This document shows positions 1 to 6,079 of a stretch of 6,125 nucleotides of DNA, in pieces. Where the stretch lies: positions 1 through 6,125 of the forward strand of contig VBCS01000181.1 in assembly GCA_005888955.1 (NCBI GenBank), read 5' to 3'. Source of the stretch: Betaproteobacteria bacterium. GTDB taxonomy: Bacteria > Pseudomonadota > Gammaproteobacteria > Burkholderiales > Casimicrobiaceae. Position 1 is the first letter of the stretch. Each line of letters begins with the position of its first letter. Both the position numbers and the translations under genes were made by a program. The notes beneath the pieces were generated by a model that worked only from the letters and a program-made list of their open reading frames with translations, made no database searches and had not been told where the DNA came from.

Positions 1-597
1 GCGGTTGCCACCGATGGGCACCGCCTGTCTTACGCGAGTCTCGTCGTGCCGGGAGATTATTCGCGCCAGGAAGTGATCCTTCCGCGGAAGACGGTGCTCG
101 AGCTGGGCAAACTGCTCGAAGACAGCGAGGCGGAGGTCACGATCGATGTACTTGCCAATCAGGTGCGGTTCCGCTTTTCGAACATCGAGCTCGTGAGCAA
201 GGTCGTCGACGGCAAGTTTCCGGACTACAACCGCGTCATTCCGAGCGGCCATTCCAAGCAGCTCGATCTGTCGCGCACCGAGCTGCTCCAGGCTCTGCAG
301 CGGGCGGCGATCCTTTCAAACGAGAAGTTCCGCGGTGTACGCCTGGTGCTGGGCAGTGACCAGCTCAAGATCATCTGCACCAACAGCGAACAGGAGGAAG
401 CCGAGGAGGAGCTCGAGGTCGGGTACAAGGGCGAAGCGCTCGACATCGGCTTCAATATCACTTACCTGCTCGACGTGCTCCACAATCTAGCTGCCGACCA
501 GGTTGTCCTGGCTCTGGGCGACGCCAATTCCAGCGCGCTCATCACCATGCGCGAGCGCAATGATTACAAATATGTCGTCATGCCGATGCGAATCTAG
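1..597 (+). CDS. dnaN: DNA polymerase III beta subunit (sliding clamp), 3' part
   Basis: This is the C-terminal 198 residues of the beta clamp, the ring that tethers DNA polymerase III to DNA. The gene is cut by the window start; the reading frame is open from base 1, and the GTG at 46 is an internal valine, not a start. Seen in the sequence: ATDGHRLS near the beginning (the domain II segment), then KVVDGKFPDYNRVIP, the strongly conserved AAILSNEKFRGVRL, and EQEEAEEELEV. The C-terminal end, YVVMPMRI, nearly matches the YVVMPMRL ending of the Escherichia coli protein; this end contributes to the pocket that binds clamp-binding motifs of partner proteins. The E. coli clamp has 366 residues, so a little under half is missing upstream. 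It is followed by gyrB after 85 bases, without recF. Nothing suggests damage. The identification is secure. Confidence 0.97.
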   Translation, partial: AVATDGHRLSYASLVVPGDYSRQEVILPRKTVLELGKLLEDSEAEVTIDVLANQVRFRFSNIELVSKVVDGKFPDYNRVIPSGHSKQLDLSRTELLQALQRAAILSNEKFRGVRLVLGSDQLKIICTNSEQEEAEEELEVGYKGEALDIGFNITYLLDVLHNLAADQVVLALGDANSSALITMRERNDYKYVVMPMRI

Positions 598-626
598 TGT
601 TGGGAGCGAGTCTTCGACTAAGCCTG

Positions 627-652
627 CGGCGCCGACTTAAGAGTCGGCGTCG
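627..652 (+). terminator. RNA hairpin between dnaN and gyrB
   Basis: The 85-base gap between dnaN and gyrB contains a perfect 7-bp inverted repeat, GCCGACT / AGTCGGC, around the loop TAAG (631-648). Four more pairs extend it outwards, one of them G-T, giving about 11 bp over 627-652. Only three T residues follow (656-658), so it is at best a weak intrinsic terminator. It could instead attenuate transcription or mark an mRNA processing site that separates clamp and gyrase expression. A TTTAAT box at 656-661 resembles a sigma-70 -10 element, but I see no convincing -35 element at the right distance. The hairpin is seen directly; its function is inferred. Confidence 0.45.
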
Positions 653-682
653 GCGTTTAATGGACCACAAGAAACGAGACAG

Positions 683-3136
683 ATGCGAATGAGCGAGCAC
701 AACCCGAAGCCCCAGGACAACGGCGGCGATTACGATTCGAACAGCATCAAGGTCCTGAAAGGCCTCGATGCCGTGCGCAAGCGTCCCGGAATGTACATCG
801 GCGACACCTCCGACGGCACCGGCCTGCATCACATGGTGTTCGAGGTGCTCGATAACGCCATCGACGAAGCGCTCGCCGGCTACTGCGACGACATCAGGGT
901 CGTGATCCACGCGGACAACTCCGTGTCGGTCGTCGATAACGGACGCGGCATTCCCACCGACATCAAGGAAGACGACGAGCAGAAGCGTTCGGCGGCCGAG
1001 ATCGTCATGACCGAGCTCCACGCGGGCGGCAAGTTCGACCAGAATTCGTACAAGGTGGCCGGAGGGCTGCACGGCGTAGGTGTCTCGGTCGTTAACGGAC
1101 TCTCCGAGTGGCTCAAGCTAAGGATCTGGCGCGACGGCAAGGCGCACCAGATGGAATTTCGCGACGGTGTTCCCGTCGCGCCGCTCGCGGTCGTCGGCCC
1201 GACCGAGCGTCGCGGCACCGAAGTGCACTTCAAGGCTTCGCCGGTGACGTTCAACAACGTCGAGTTCCATTACGACATCCTGGCGCGTCGCCTCCGCGAG
1301 CTGTCCTTCCTCAACAACGGCGTCAGGATCGAGCTTCTCGACCAGCGCGACGGCAAGAGCGAGAACTTCGCGTTCACCGGAGGCATCAGGGGATTCGTCG
1401 AATACATGAACCGCAGCAAGACGGTGCTGCATTCGAAAATCTTCCATGCCAGCGGGGAGAAGGACGGCGTCACCGTCGAGGTCGCAATGCAGTGGAACGA
1501 CTCGTACGCGGAGTCCGTGCAGGTTTTTACCAACAACATTCCGCAACGCGACGGCGGCACGCATCTCACAGGCCTGCGCCAGGCGATGACACGCACGCTC
1601 AACAGCTATATCGAGAAGGAAGAGCTCGCGAAGAAGGCGAAGGTCGAGACGACCGGCGACGACATGCGCGAGGGTCTCACCTGCGTATTGTCGGTCAAGG
1701 CGCCGGAGCCGAAATTCTCATCGCAGACCAAGGACAAGCTCGTCTCTTCCGAGGTGCAGCCTATCGTGCAGGAAATCGTCGGTGGCAAGCTCAACGAGTT
1801 CCTGCTCGAAAACCCGGGCGACGCGCGAATCATCTGCGGCAAGATCATCGAGGCGGCGCGCGCAAGGGAGGCGGCGCGCAAGGCGCGCGAGTTGACAAGG
1901 CGCAAGGGCGTGCTCGACGGCATGGGGCTGCCCGGCAAGCTCGCCGACTGTCAGGAGCGCGATCCCGCATTGTGCGAGATATATCTCGTCGAGGGCGATT
2001 CCGCGGGCGGCTCGGCGAAGCAAGGCCGCGATCGCAAGTTCCAGGCGATCCTGCCGTTGCGGGGAAAGATCCTCAACGTCGAGCGCGCCCGGTTCGACAA
2101 GCTGATCGCCTCGCAGGAGATCGTCACGCTGATCACCGCGCTTGGGGCGGGATTCGGCAAGGCCGCCGGCGACAAGGAAGACAAGGACGCTTTCGATATC
2201 GCGAAGCTCCGTTATCACCGCATCATCATCATGACCGATGCCGATGTCGACGGGTCACACATCCGCACGCTGCTGCTGACGTTTTTCTACCGGCAGATGC
2301 CCGAGCTCGTCGAAGGCGGTCACATCTACATCGCGCAACCTCCGCTGTACAAGGCGAAGCAGGGCAAGCACGAGATCTATCTCAAGGACGATCATGAGCT
2401 CAAGCAGCATCTGCTCAAAGTCGCGCTGAATGGCGCGGAGCTCACGCCAGGAACGGGCATGCCGCCGCTCGCGGCGCATGCCTTCGAAAGCATCGCGCGC
2501 GAATACCTGCTCGCGGAAGCCGTAGTCGAGCGCGTCGCGCGGGTCGTCGACCCGGCAGCGCTCTACGCGATGCTCGGGGGCGTGGGCGTCGAGCTCGGGA
2601 CCGAGGCGGCGGCGATGCGCAGCGCGCAGGCGTTGCAGGATGCGATCGCCGATCCGGAGGTGCGAGTCGAGGCGCGCTACGACGACGCATCCGAAACGCG
2701 GCGCCTGGTTATCGTGCGCACGCATCACGGTACGCCGCACTGGACCGCGCTCGATGCGGATTTCCTGGCGAGCGGCGATGGCGCGCAGATCCGGGCGGCG
2801 GCGGAAGTGCTGCAGGGATTGATCCAGCCCGGAGCCGTCATCAAGCGCGGCGACAAGCAGCAGGCCGTCAAGTCGTTCAAGGAAGCACTCGACTGGCTGC
2901 TTGCCGAGGCGCGATCGAGCGTCGCCATCCAGCGCTACAAGGGCTCGGGCGAGATGAACCCGGAGCAACTCTGGGAGACTACGATGGATCCGGCCGTGCG
3001 TCGCCTGCTCAAAGTGCAGATCGAAGACGCTGTGGCGTCGGAGGAAATCTTCTCGACGCTGATGGGTGACGAGGTCGAACCGCGGCGCGCGTTCATCGAG
3101 TCCAACGCGCTCGGCGTGCGCAATCTCGACGTGTAG
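683..3136 (+). CDS. gyrB: DNA gyrase subunit B
   Basis: GyrB is the ATPase subunit of the A2B2 gyrase that introduces negative supercoils. Length is 817 residues (804 in E. coli). Domains in order: GHKL ATPase (about 1-235) with ATP-site residues E54, N58 and D85 and the GGLHGVGVSVVN loop (127-138); transducer domain with QTKDKL (Q348, K350), which contacts ATP; TOPRIM domain with the catalytic glutamate E437 in EGDSAGG and the metal-binding aspartates D519 and D521 in DADVD; a roughly 170-residue insertion (about 570-745) typical of beta/gammaproteobacterial GyrB; and a C-terminal part ending in RRAFIESNALGVRNLDV. Two in-frame ATGs, at 683 and 689, could both be the start. The Shine-Dalgarno is weak (GAG at 676-678), and starting at 689 would only remove two residues. 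One oddity is S755 in the usually invariant YKGLGEMNPEQLW motif. No recF precedes it. The identification is certain. Confidence 0.98.
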   Translation: MRMSEHNPKPQDNGGDYDSNSIKVLKGLDAVRKRPGMYIGDTSDGTGLHHMVFEVLDNAIDEALAGYCDDIRVVIHADNSVSVVDNGRGIPTDIKEDDEQKRSAAEIVMTELHAGGKFDQNSYKVAGGLHGVGVSVVNGLSEWLKLRIWRDGKAHQMEFRDGVPVAPLAVVGPTERRGTEVHFKASPVTFNNVEFHYDILARRLRELSFLNNGVRIELLDQRDGKSENFAFTGGIRGFVEYMNRSKTVLHSKIFHASGEKDGVTVEVAMQWNDSYAESVQVFTNNIPQRDGGTHLTGLRQAMTRTLNSYIEKEELAKKAKVETTGDDMREGLTCVLSVKAPEPKFSSQTKDKLVSSEVQPIVQEIVGGKLNEFLLENPGDARIICGKIIEAARAREAARKARELTRRKGVLDGMGLPGKLADCQERDPALCEIYLVEGDSAGGSAKQGRDRKFQAILPLRGKILNVERARFDKLIASQEIVTLITALGAGFGKAAGDKEDKDAFDIAKLRYHRIIIMTDADVDGSHIRTLLLTFFYRQMPELVEGGHIYIAQPPLYKAKQGKHEIYLKDDHELKQHLLKVALNGAELTPGTGMPPLAAHAFESIAREYLLAEAVVERVARVVDPAALYAMLGGVGVELGTEAAAMRSAQALQDAIADPEVRVEARYDDASETRRLVIVRTHHGTPHWTALDADFLASGDGAQIRAAAEVLQGLIQPGAVIKRGDKQQAVKSFKEALDWLLAEARSSVAIQRYKGSGEMNPEQLWETTMDPAVRRLLKVQIEDAVASEEIFSTLMGDEVEPRRAFIESNALGVRNLDV

Positions 3137-3169
3137 CGCCTTCGCCTTGGCCTCACCGGCCTTGCGGCA

Positions 3170-4714
3170 ATGAGCCTCGATCGCAACGCCTTGCTCGCGC
3201 GCCTCGACCTGCAGGCGCAAAACGCCGGTGCTTGCGCCGAGCCGCAGGGCTGGCGTGGGACCGGTCCGACACTCGCGTCGCGCAATCCCAGCGACGAATC
3301 GCTGATCGCCGAGATCGCGACCGTGACAGCCGACGACTACGATGCCGTGCTTGAGAGCGCCGTCGCCGCCGCGCGCGCCTGGCGCGAGGTGCCGGCGCCT
3401 AAGCGCGGCGAGGCCGTGCGCCGCCTAGGGCTCCTGCTGCGCGAGAAGAAGGACGCGCTCGGCACGCTCATCGCGCTCGAGAACGGCAAGATCAAGGCCG
3501 AAGGCGACGGCGAGGTCCAGGAGATGATCGACATCGCCGACTTCGCCGTCGGCCAGGCGCGAATGCTCTATGGCAAGACCATGCACTCCGAGCGGCCGGG
3601 GCATCGGATGTACGAACAATGGCACCCGCTGGGCGTCGTCGGTGTGATCACCGCGTTCAACTTCCCTGTGGCGGTCTGGGCGTGGAACGCACTGCTCTCG
3701 GCGGTGTGCGGCAACGCGACCGTCTGGAAGCCTTCGCCGAAGACGCCGCTCGCGGCGATCGCCGTCCAGCAGCTGTGCAACCGGATCATTGCCGAGCTCA
3801 ACTTGCCGCCGATTTTCACGCTGCTGATCGACTCCGGGCGCGACGCGGCCGCGCGGCTTGCCGCCGACCCGCGCGTCTCTCTGGTGTCGTTCACCGGGTC
3901 ATCCGCGGTCGGCAGGCAAATCGCACAGGTCGTGGCGGAGCGATTCGGGCGCTGTCTGCTCGAATGCTCGGGCAACAACGCGATCATCGTCGCGGCGGAT
4001 GCCGATCTCGACCTGGTCATTCCCGCCGTGGTCTTCGGCGCGGTCGGCACCGCCGGCCAGCGCTGCACCACCACACGCCGGCTCCTCGTACACGAATCGA
4101 TCGAGCCCGAAGTCGTGCGGCGGCTCGAAGCGGCATACGCGCAGGTGCCGATCGGCGATCCGCTCGAGCCGTCGACGTTGATGGGGCCGTTGATCGATGC
4201 GACCGCAGTGGCCGCCTTCACTCGCGCCGTCGCCGAGGCGCGGGCCGCCGGCGGCACCGTCGTATATGGCGGCAACGCGAAGACGGGTCCGGGCTTCTTT
4301 GTCGAGCCGACCATCGTCCGCAACGCACGCAATGATTGGCCGGTCGTCCAGCGCGAGACCTTCGCACCTATCCTCTATGTGATTCGCTGCGGCGATCTGC
4401 CGGAAGCGATCTCGCTGCACAACGCCGTGCCGCAGGGCCTGTCGTCAGCGATTTTCACGCGCAGCCTGCGCGATGCCGAAGCCTTTCTCTCGGCCACTGG
4501 CAGCGATTGCGGCATTGCCAACGTCAACATCGGCACGTCGGGCGCAGAGATCGGCGGCGCGTTCGGTGGCGAAAAGGAAACCGGCGGCGGACGCGAGGCT
4601 GGATCGGACGCATGGCAGGCTTACATGCGCCGCCAGACCAGCACGATCAACTGGAGCCGCGAGCTCCCGCTCGCTCAGGGCATCAAGTTCGGCGGCGGCT
4701 CCAACGCGCTCTAG
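3170..4714 (+). CDS. Aldehyde dehydrogenase family 7 (alpha-aminoadipic semialdehyde / piperideine-6-carboxylate dehydrogenase type)
   Basis: This 514-residue NAD(P)-dependent aldehyde dehydrogenase is full length for the antiquitin/ALDH7 family. Its members oxidise alpha-aminoadipic semialdehyde (in equilibrium with piperideine-6-carboxylate) to alpha-aminoadipate in lysine and pipecolate breakdown. In pseudomonads the equivalent is called amaB or pcd. Seen: AFNFPVAVWAWN with the transition-state asparagine N164; WKPSPKTP with the cofactor lysine K187; FTGSSAVG (241-248) of the cofactor-binding fold; general base E265 in LECSGNNA; nucleophile C299 in GTAGQRCTTTRR; and the ALDH7 signatures NIGTSGAEIGGAFGGEK and LPLAQGIKFGG. 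R298 and the GEVQE segment match the family's substrate-specificity positions. No membrane segment or signal peptide is visible, so it is presumably cytosolic. The ATG at 3170 is the only possible upstream start, because no start codon lies between it and the gyrB stop, in the same frame, at 3134. The Shine-Dalgarno is not obvious. The 33-base spacing suggests read-through from gyrB. The substrate is inferred from the family. Confidence 0.92.
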   Translation: MSLDRNALLARLDLQAQNAGACAEPQGWRGTGPTLASRNPSDESLIAEIATVTADDYDAVLESAVAAARAWREVPAPKRGEAVRRLGLLLREKKDALGTLIALENGKIKAEGDGEVQEMIDIADFAVGQARMLYGKTMHSERPGHRMYEQWHPLGVVGVITAFNFPVAVWAWNALLSAVCGNATVWKPSPKTPLAAIAVQQLCNRIIAELNLPPIFTLLIDSGRDAAARLAADPRVSLVSFTGSSAVGRQIAQVVAERFGRCLLECSGNNAIIVAADADLDLVIPAVVFGAVGTAGQRCTTTRRLLVHESIEPEVVRRLEAAYAQVPIGDPLEPSTLMGPLIDATAVAAFTRAVAEARAAGGTVVYGGNAKTGPGFFVEPTIVRNARNDWPVVQRETFAPILYVIRCGDLPEAISLHNAVPQGLSSAIFTRSLRDAEAFLSATGSDCGIANVNIGTSGAEIGGAFGGEKETGGGREAGSDAWQAYMRRQTSTINWSRELPLAQGIKFGGGSNAL

Positions 4715-4722
4715 CCCGACCC

Positions 4723-4739
4723 AGCCTTTCGCCAAGGCT
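4723..4739. terminator. Hairpin between the convergent ends of the aldehyde dehydrogenase and topA
   Basis: AGCCTT at 4723-4728 and AAGGCT at 4734-4739 form a perfect 6-bp inverted repeat with a 5-base loop. It lies in the 24-base gap between the aldehyde dehydrogenase stop (4712-4714) and the topA stop on the opposite strand (4739-4741). The position suits a bidirectional transcription end, but neither strand has a T tract after the stem. If it acts at all it is weak, or it protects the 3' ends of the mRNAs. Confidence 0.3.
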
Positions 4740-4981
4740 TAAGCTACGCGCTTGCGCTGCGCGGATTTCGCTGCGGGCTTGGCGATCTTCGACGGCCTGG
4801 CGCTCTTGGTCTTGGCGGCCTTGGCCGCGAGGAGCGCGACCGCCTCACCCAACGTCACCGCATCGACGCGATCCTTGTCGGGCAGCGTGGCGTTGACTCC
4901 ACCGTGCTTCACATACGGGCCGTAGCGGCCTGCGTGCAATTCCACGGGCTGCTTGTCTTTCGGATGCGGTCGTAAGGTGCG
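4739..4981 (-). pseudogene. topA: DNA topoisomerase I, C-terminal fragment only
   Basis: Read on the minus strand, this encodes the tail of a bacterial type IA topoisomerase, the enzyme that relaxes negative supercoils. Visible are RPHPKDKQPVELHAG, then GRYGPYVKHGGVNATLP, a VTLGEAVALLAAKAAK helix, and a lysine/alanine-rich basic end finishing in RKRVA before a TAA stop. The GRYGPYV repeat is the short C-terminal repeat module of many proteobacterial and actinobacterial TopA proteins. Full-length TopA has roughly 750-900 residues; only about 80 remain. The frame stays open to a TGA near 5025, and a TTG near 4985 could serve as a start, but similarity stops around 4975-4981. The catalytic TOPRIM and tyrosine domains are absent from the window. 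It is either a dead remnant or the far end of a gene split by the DNA to its right. The family call is firm; the state of the gene is inferred. Confidence 0.8.
4973..4981. repeat. 9-base direct repeat, left copy, at the topA break
   Basis: TAAGGTGCG lies where the topA similarity ends and the lower-GC interval begins. The same nine bases recur at 6090-6098. Together they could be a target-site duplication flanking an insertion of about 1.1 kb. No terminal inverted repeats of convincing length and no transposase accompany them, so chance remains possible. Confidence 0.35.
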
Positions 4982-5306
4982 GGCCAAGGGCCTCGCGATC
5001 GCTATCCACTTCGACGATGAGAATCATGTGGAAAAGATCGGAGACAAATGCGAAAAAGCAGGCTTGATCGTTAGCGTTGAAGACGAGACTATCCTGCTCT
5101 TCCTGCGCTTACTATCGACAAGCCGCCCGCGAAGTTGGGCCTTGATATTCTCGAAGATTGCGCCTGAATGGACGCCGGAACTCATCTCCTTCAGCCGCGT
5201 CATCCCCCTGCCATGTTACAAAGCTTTTGCAAGTGGCGAGATGGTTCTGGCACCATTGAGCTACCAACCGCACTCCCTGATTGAAAGAGGAGGGGAGTTT
5301 GTCTAG
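4977..5306 (+). CDS. Doubtful ORF or gene remnant in the lower-GC interval
   Basis: An open frame of 109 codons runs from a GTG at 4977 (the frame is open further left into the topA remnant) to a TAG at 5304-5306, 27 bases before the first small paralogue. Its first part reads like real protein: a short strand, then a charged helix (DDENHVEKIGDKCEKAGL) followed by IVSVEDETILLFLR, a beta-alpha-beta pattern. After about codon 45 the translation (rich in S, P and R) is less protein-like. I recognise no family. No Shine-Dalgarno stands out before the GTG. It may be a gene fragment joined to non-coding DNA, a fast-evolving orphan, or chance. About 5110-5318 holds nothing else I can support. The GC content of the first 100 bases is 46%. 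Confidence 0.25.
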   Translation: MRAKGLAIAIHFDDENHVEKIGDKCEKAGLIVSVEDETILLFLRLLSTSRPRSWALIFSKIAPEWTPELISFSRVIPLPCYKAFASGEMVLAPLSYQPHSLIERGGEFV

Positions 5307-5318
5307 CAACACAATTCC

Positions 5319-5336
5319 TAGGTGGAGGAACCTATG
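5319..5336 (+). promoter_or_regulatory. Ribosome binding site of the first paralogue, inside a hairpin loop
   Basis: GGAGGA at 5324-5329 is a near-consensus Shine-Dalgarno sequence, with GGAGG ending five bases before the ATG at 5334. It is flanked by TAGGT (5319-5323) and ACCTA (5330-5334), a perfect 5-bp inverted repeat whose last base is the A of the start codon. The site therefore sits in a 6-base loop. It decides the start at 5334 over an in-frame GTG at 5322. The same block precedes the second paralogue. Confidence 0.6.
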
Positions 5337-5681
5337 GCCGACGAAGGAAAATCGCCTGAAGAGGGAACCAAGAAATATTCCTGGTTCTACAAGGACGAAA
5401 GGATGCACTGCTGCACGGGTGAAACCAGTACTTGTACGGTTTCGAAGCTCTGGGAGGTGCGCCAGCTCACGACATTCCACGATGTCGACCTCCAGCAAGC
5501 CACCAGGGAAATCAACGCGATCCTGGACGGCGTCAGGAAACGCAATCGGTACCAGGATCGGAAGCTCTGCTTCATCCAGGTGAAAGACCGTCATTGTCTG
5601 GTCTGGTCGACCGAAGGCCTTGTGGGCCCGAATGACGACGATCGAACCGTTCGCAAAATGCTGAGACTCAAGGCGAAATGA
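5334..5681 (+). CDS. Small cysteine-containing protein of unknown function, paralogue 1
   Basis: The product has 115 residues and I recognise no family. The start is the ATG at 5334 because it has a strong GGAGGA site. The N-terminal part is charged and holds a small cysteine cluster (H25, C26, C27, C34). From T35 the protein matches the next gene without gaps: KLW at 38-40, FHD at 48-50, a helix carrying the shared INAIL, then RKL and a strand, LVW (89-91), VGP (97-99), an acidic DDD (101-103) and a short basic C-terminal helix. The predicted fold is a compact alpha/beta domain. There are two further cysteines, C79 and C88. No signal peptide or membrane segment is seen, so it is probably cytoplasmic. 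GC content is 43% at 5341-5400, well below gyrB, which suggests transfer. It is probably co-transcribed with paralogue 2, whose ATG is 53 bases past this stop. A metal- or nucleic-acid-binding role is possible but only a guess. Confidence 0.8.
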   Translation: MADEGKSPEEGTKKYSWFYKDERMHCCTGETSTCTVSKLWEVRQLTTFHDVDLQQATREINAILDGVRKRNRYQDRKLCFIQVKDRHCLVWSTEGLVGPNDDDRTVRKMLRLKAK

Positions 5682-5719
5682 GCATGCGTCGCCGAGGCGA
5701 AAGAACCGGCTGCATGAAT

Positions 5720-5737
5720 TAGGAGGAGGAACCTATG
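5720..5737 (+). promoter_or_regulatory. Ribosome binding site of the second paralogue
   Basis: AGGAGGAGGA at 5721-5730 is a strong Shine-Dalgarno run before the ATG at 5735. The surrounding block is nearly identical to that of paralogue 1, sharing GGAGGAACCTATGG. The flanking pairing is weaker here: TAGG (5720-5723) pairs with CCTA (5732-5735), while the fifth pair is lost. The 53-base gap between the two genes also holds a small 4-bp stem (TCGC/GCGA, 5689-5700) with no T tract, so I see no terminator separating them. Confidence 0.6.
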
Positions 5738-6079
5738 GTCGACACAGGAAAACGGCCGATTGAAACCTATTACTGGATTTGCGGCGACCCACAATGCGAC
5801 ACGATCGATTGCCTAAAGGGCGATGATTGGCAGACAGTCTGCAAGTTCTGGGCGGTCACCGGGCTCTCGGACTTTCACGATGCCGAGCTCGCCGAGGCAA
5901 CGAAGAAGATCAACGCCATCCTGAACCGGCTTGAAAAGGGGAATAGGAACAAGAAGCGGAAGCTCTCCTTCGTGAAGCATCAGAACCGGCTGCTCCTTGT
6001 GTGGGCGGGATATGGAGCGGTCGGACCGGACGATGACTTCAACGTCATCAAGAAGGCTCTCAAGCTGCGGTCCGGATGA
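5735..6079 (+). CDS. Small cysteine-containing protein of unknown function, paralogue 2
   Basis: The product has 114 residues and is a paralogue of the preceding gene: 37 of 81 C-terminal positions are identical by hand alignment without gaps, and six of the first ten residues match (M, D, G, K, P, E). I recognise no family. The N-terminal part differs and has a more ordered cysteine pattern: C16, C21, C26 and C36, spaced 5, 5 and 10. This could bind a metal ion, though paralogue 1 does not keep the spacing. Shared core: KFW (37-39), FHD (47-49), INAIL (59-63), RKL (75-77), LVW (88-90), VGP (96-98), DDD (99-101) and a basic C-terminal helix. No signal peptide or membrane segment is seen. The stop is 53 codons' worth of sequence short of nothing recognisable downstream: bases 6080-6125 hold no plus-strand gene. 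The start is fixed by the strong Shine-Dalgarno at 5721-5730. The gene reality is well supported by its paralogue; the function is unknown. Confidence 0.82.
   Translation: MVDTGKRPIETYYWICGDPQCDTIDCLKGDDWQTVCKFWAVTGLSDFHDAELAEATKKINAILNRLEKGNRNKKRKLSFVKHQNRLLLVWAGYGAVGPDDDFNVIKKALKLRSG

Noticed and set aside
1953..2200. A longer stretch in GyrB before KLRYH than in the E. coli protein.
   Set aside because: Eight extra residues at this point are ordinary variation among proteobacterial GyrB proteins and do not disturb the TOPRIM motifs.
1108..2397. A 429-codon plus-strand frame overlapping gyrB.
   Set aside because: An arginine/alanine-rich out-of-frame shadow of gyrB; gyrB itself is intact throughout.
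2255..3220. A 321-codon open frame on the minus strand opposite the end of gyrB.
   Set aside because: It is a mirror of gyrB codon bias in GC-rich DNA, rich in R, A and L, with no recognisable domain. The plus strand is clearly GyrB.
3568..4332. A 254-codon minus-strand frame opposite the aldehyde dehydrogenase.
   Set aside because: Low-complexity S/A/T/R-rich translation and full overlap with an intact, well-conserved enzyme.
4845..5027. A minus-strand ORF in another frame contains DREALGPH, which looks like the LGPHP of a TopA tail.
   Set aside because: After these residues the frame departs from TopA, whereas the neighbouring frame carries the long GRYGPYVKHGGVNATLP match. Probably coincidence near the break, although a frameshifted junction cannot be fully excluded.
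5253..5269. The minus strand reads GGTTGGTAGCTCAATGG, like the start and D-arm of a tRNA.
   Set aside because: The GCTC has no GAGC partner at D-stem distance, and no anticodon stem or GTTCGAATC-like T-loop follows. No cloverleaf can be formed.
5112..5594. A 160-codon minus-strand frame across the lower-GC interval.
   Set aside because: It overlaps most of paralogue 1, whose coding status is supported by its duplicate and its ribosome site. I recognise no domain in the minus-strand product.
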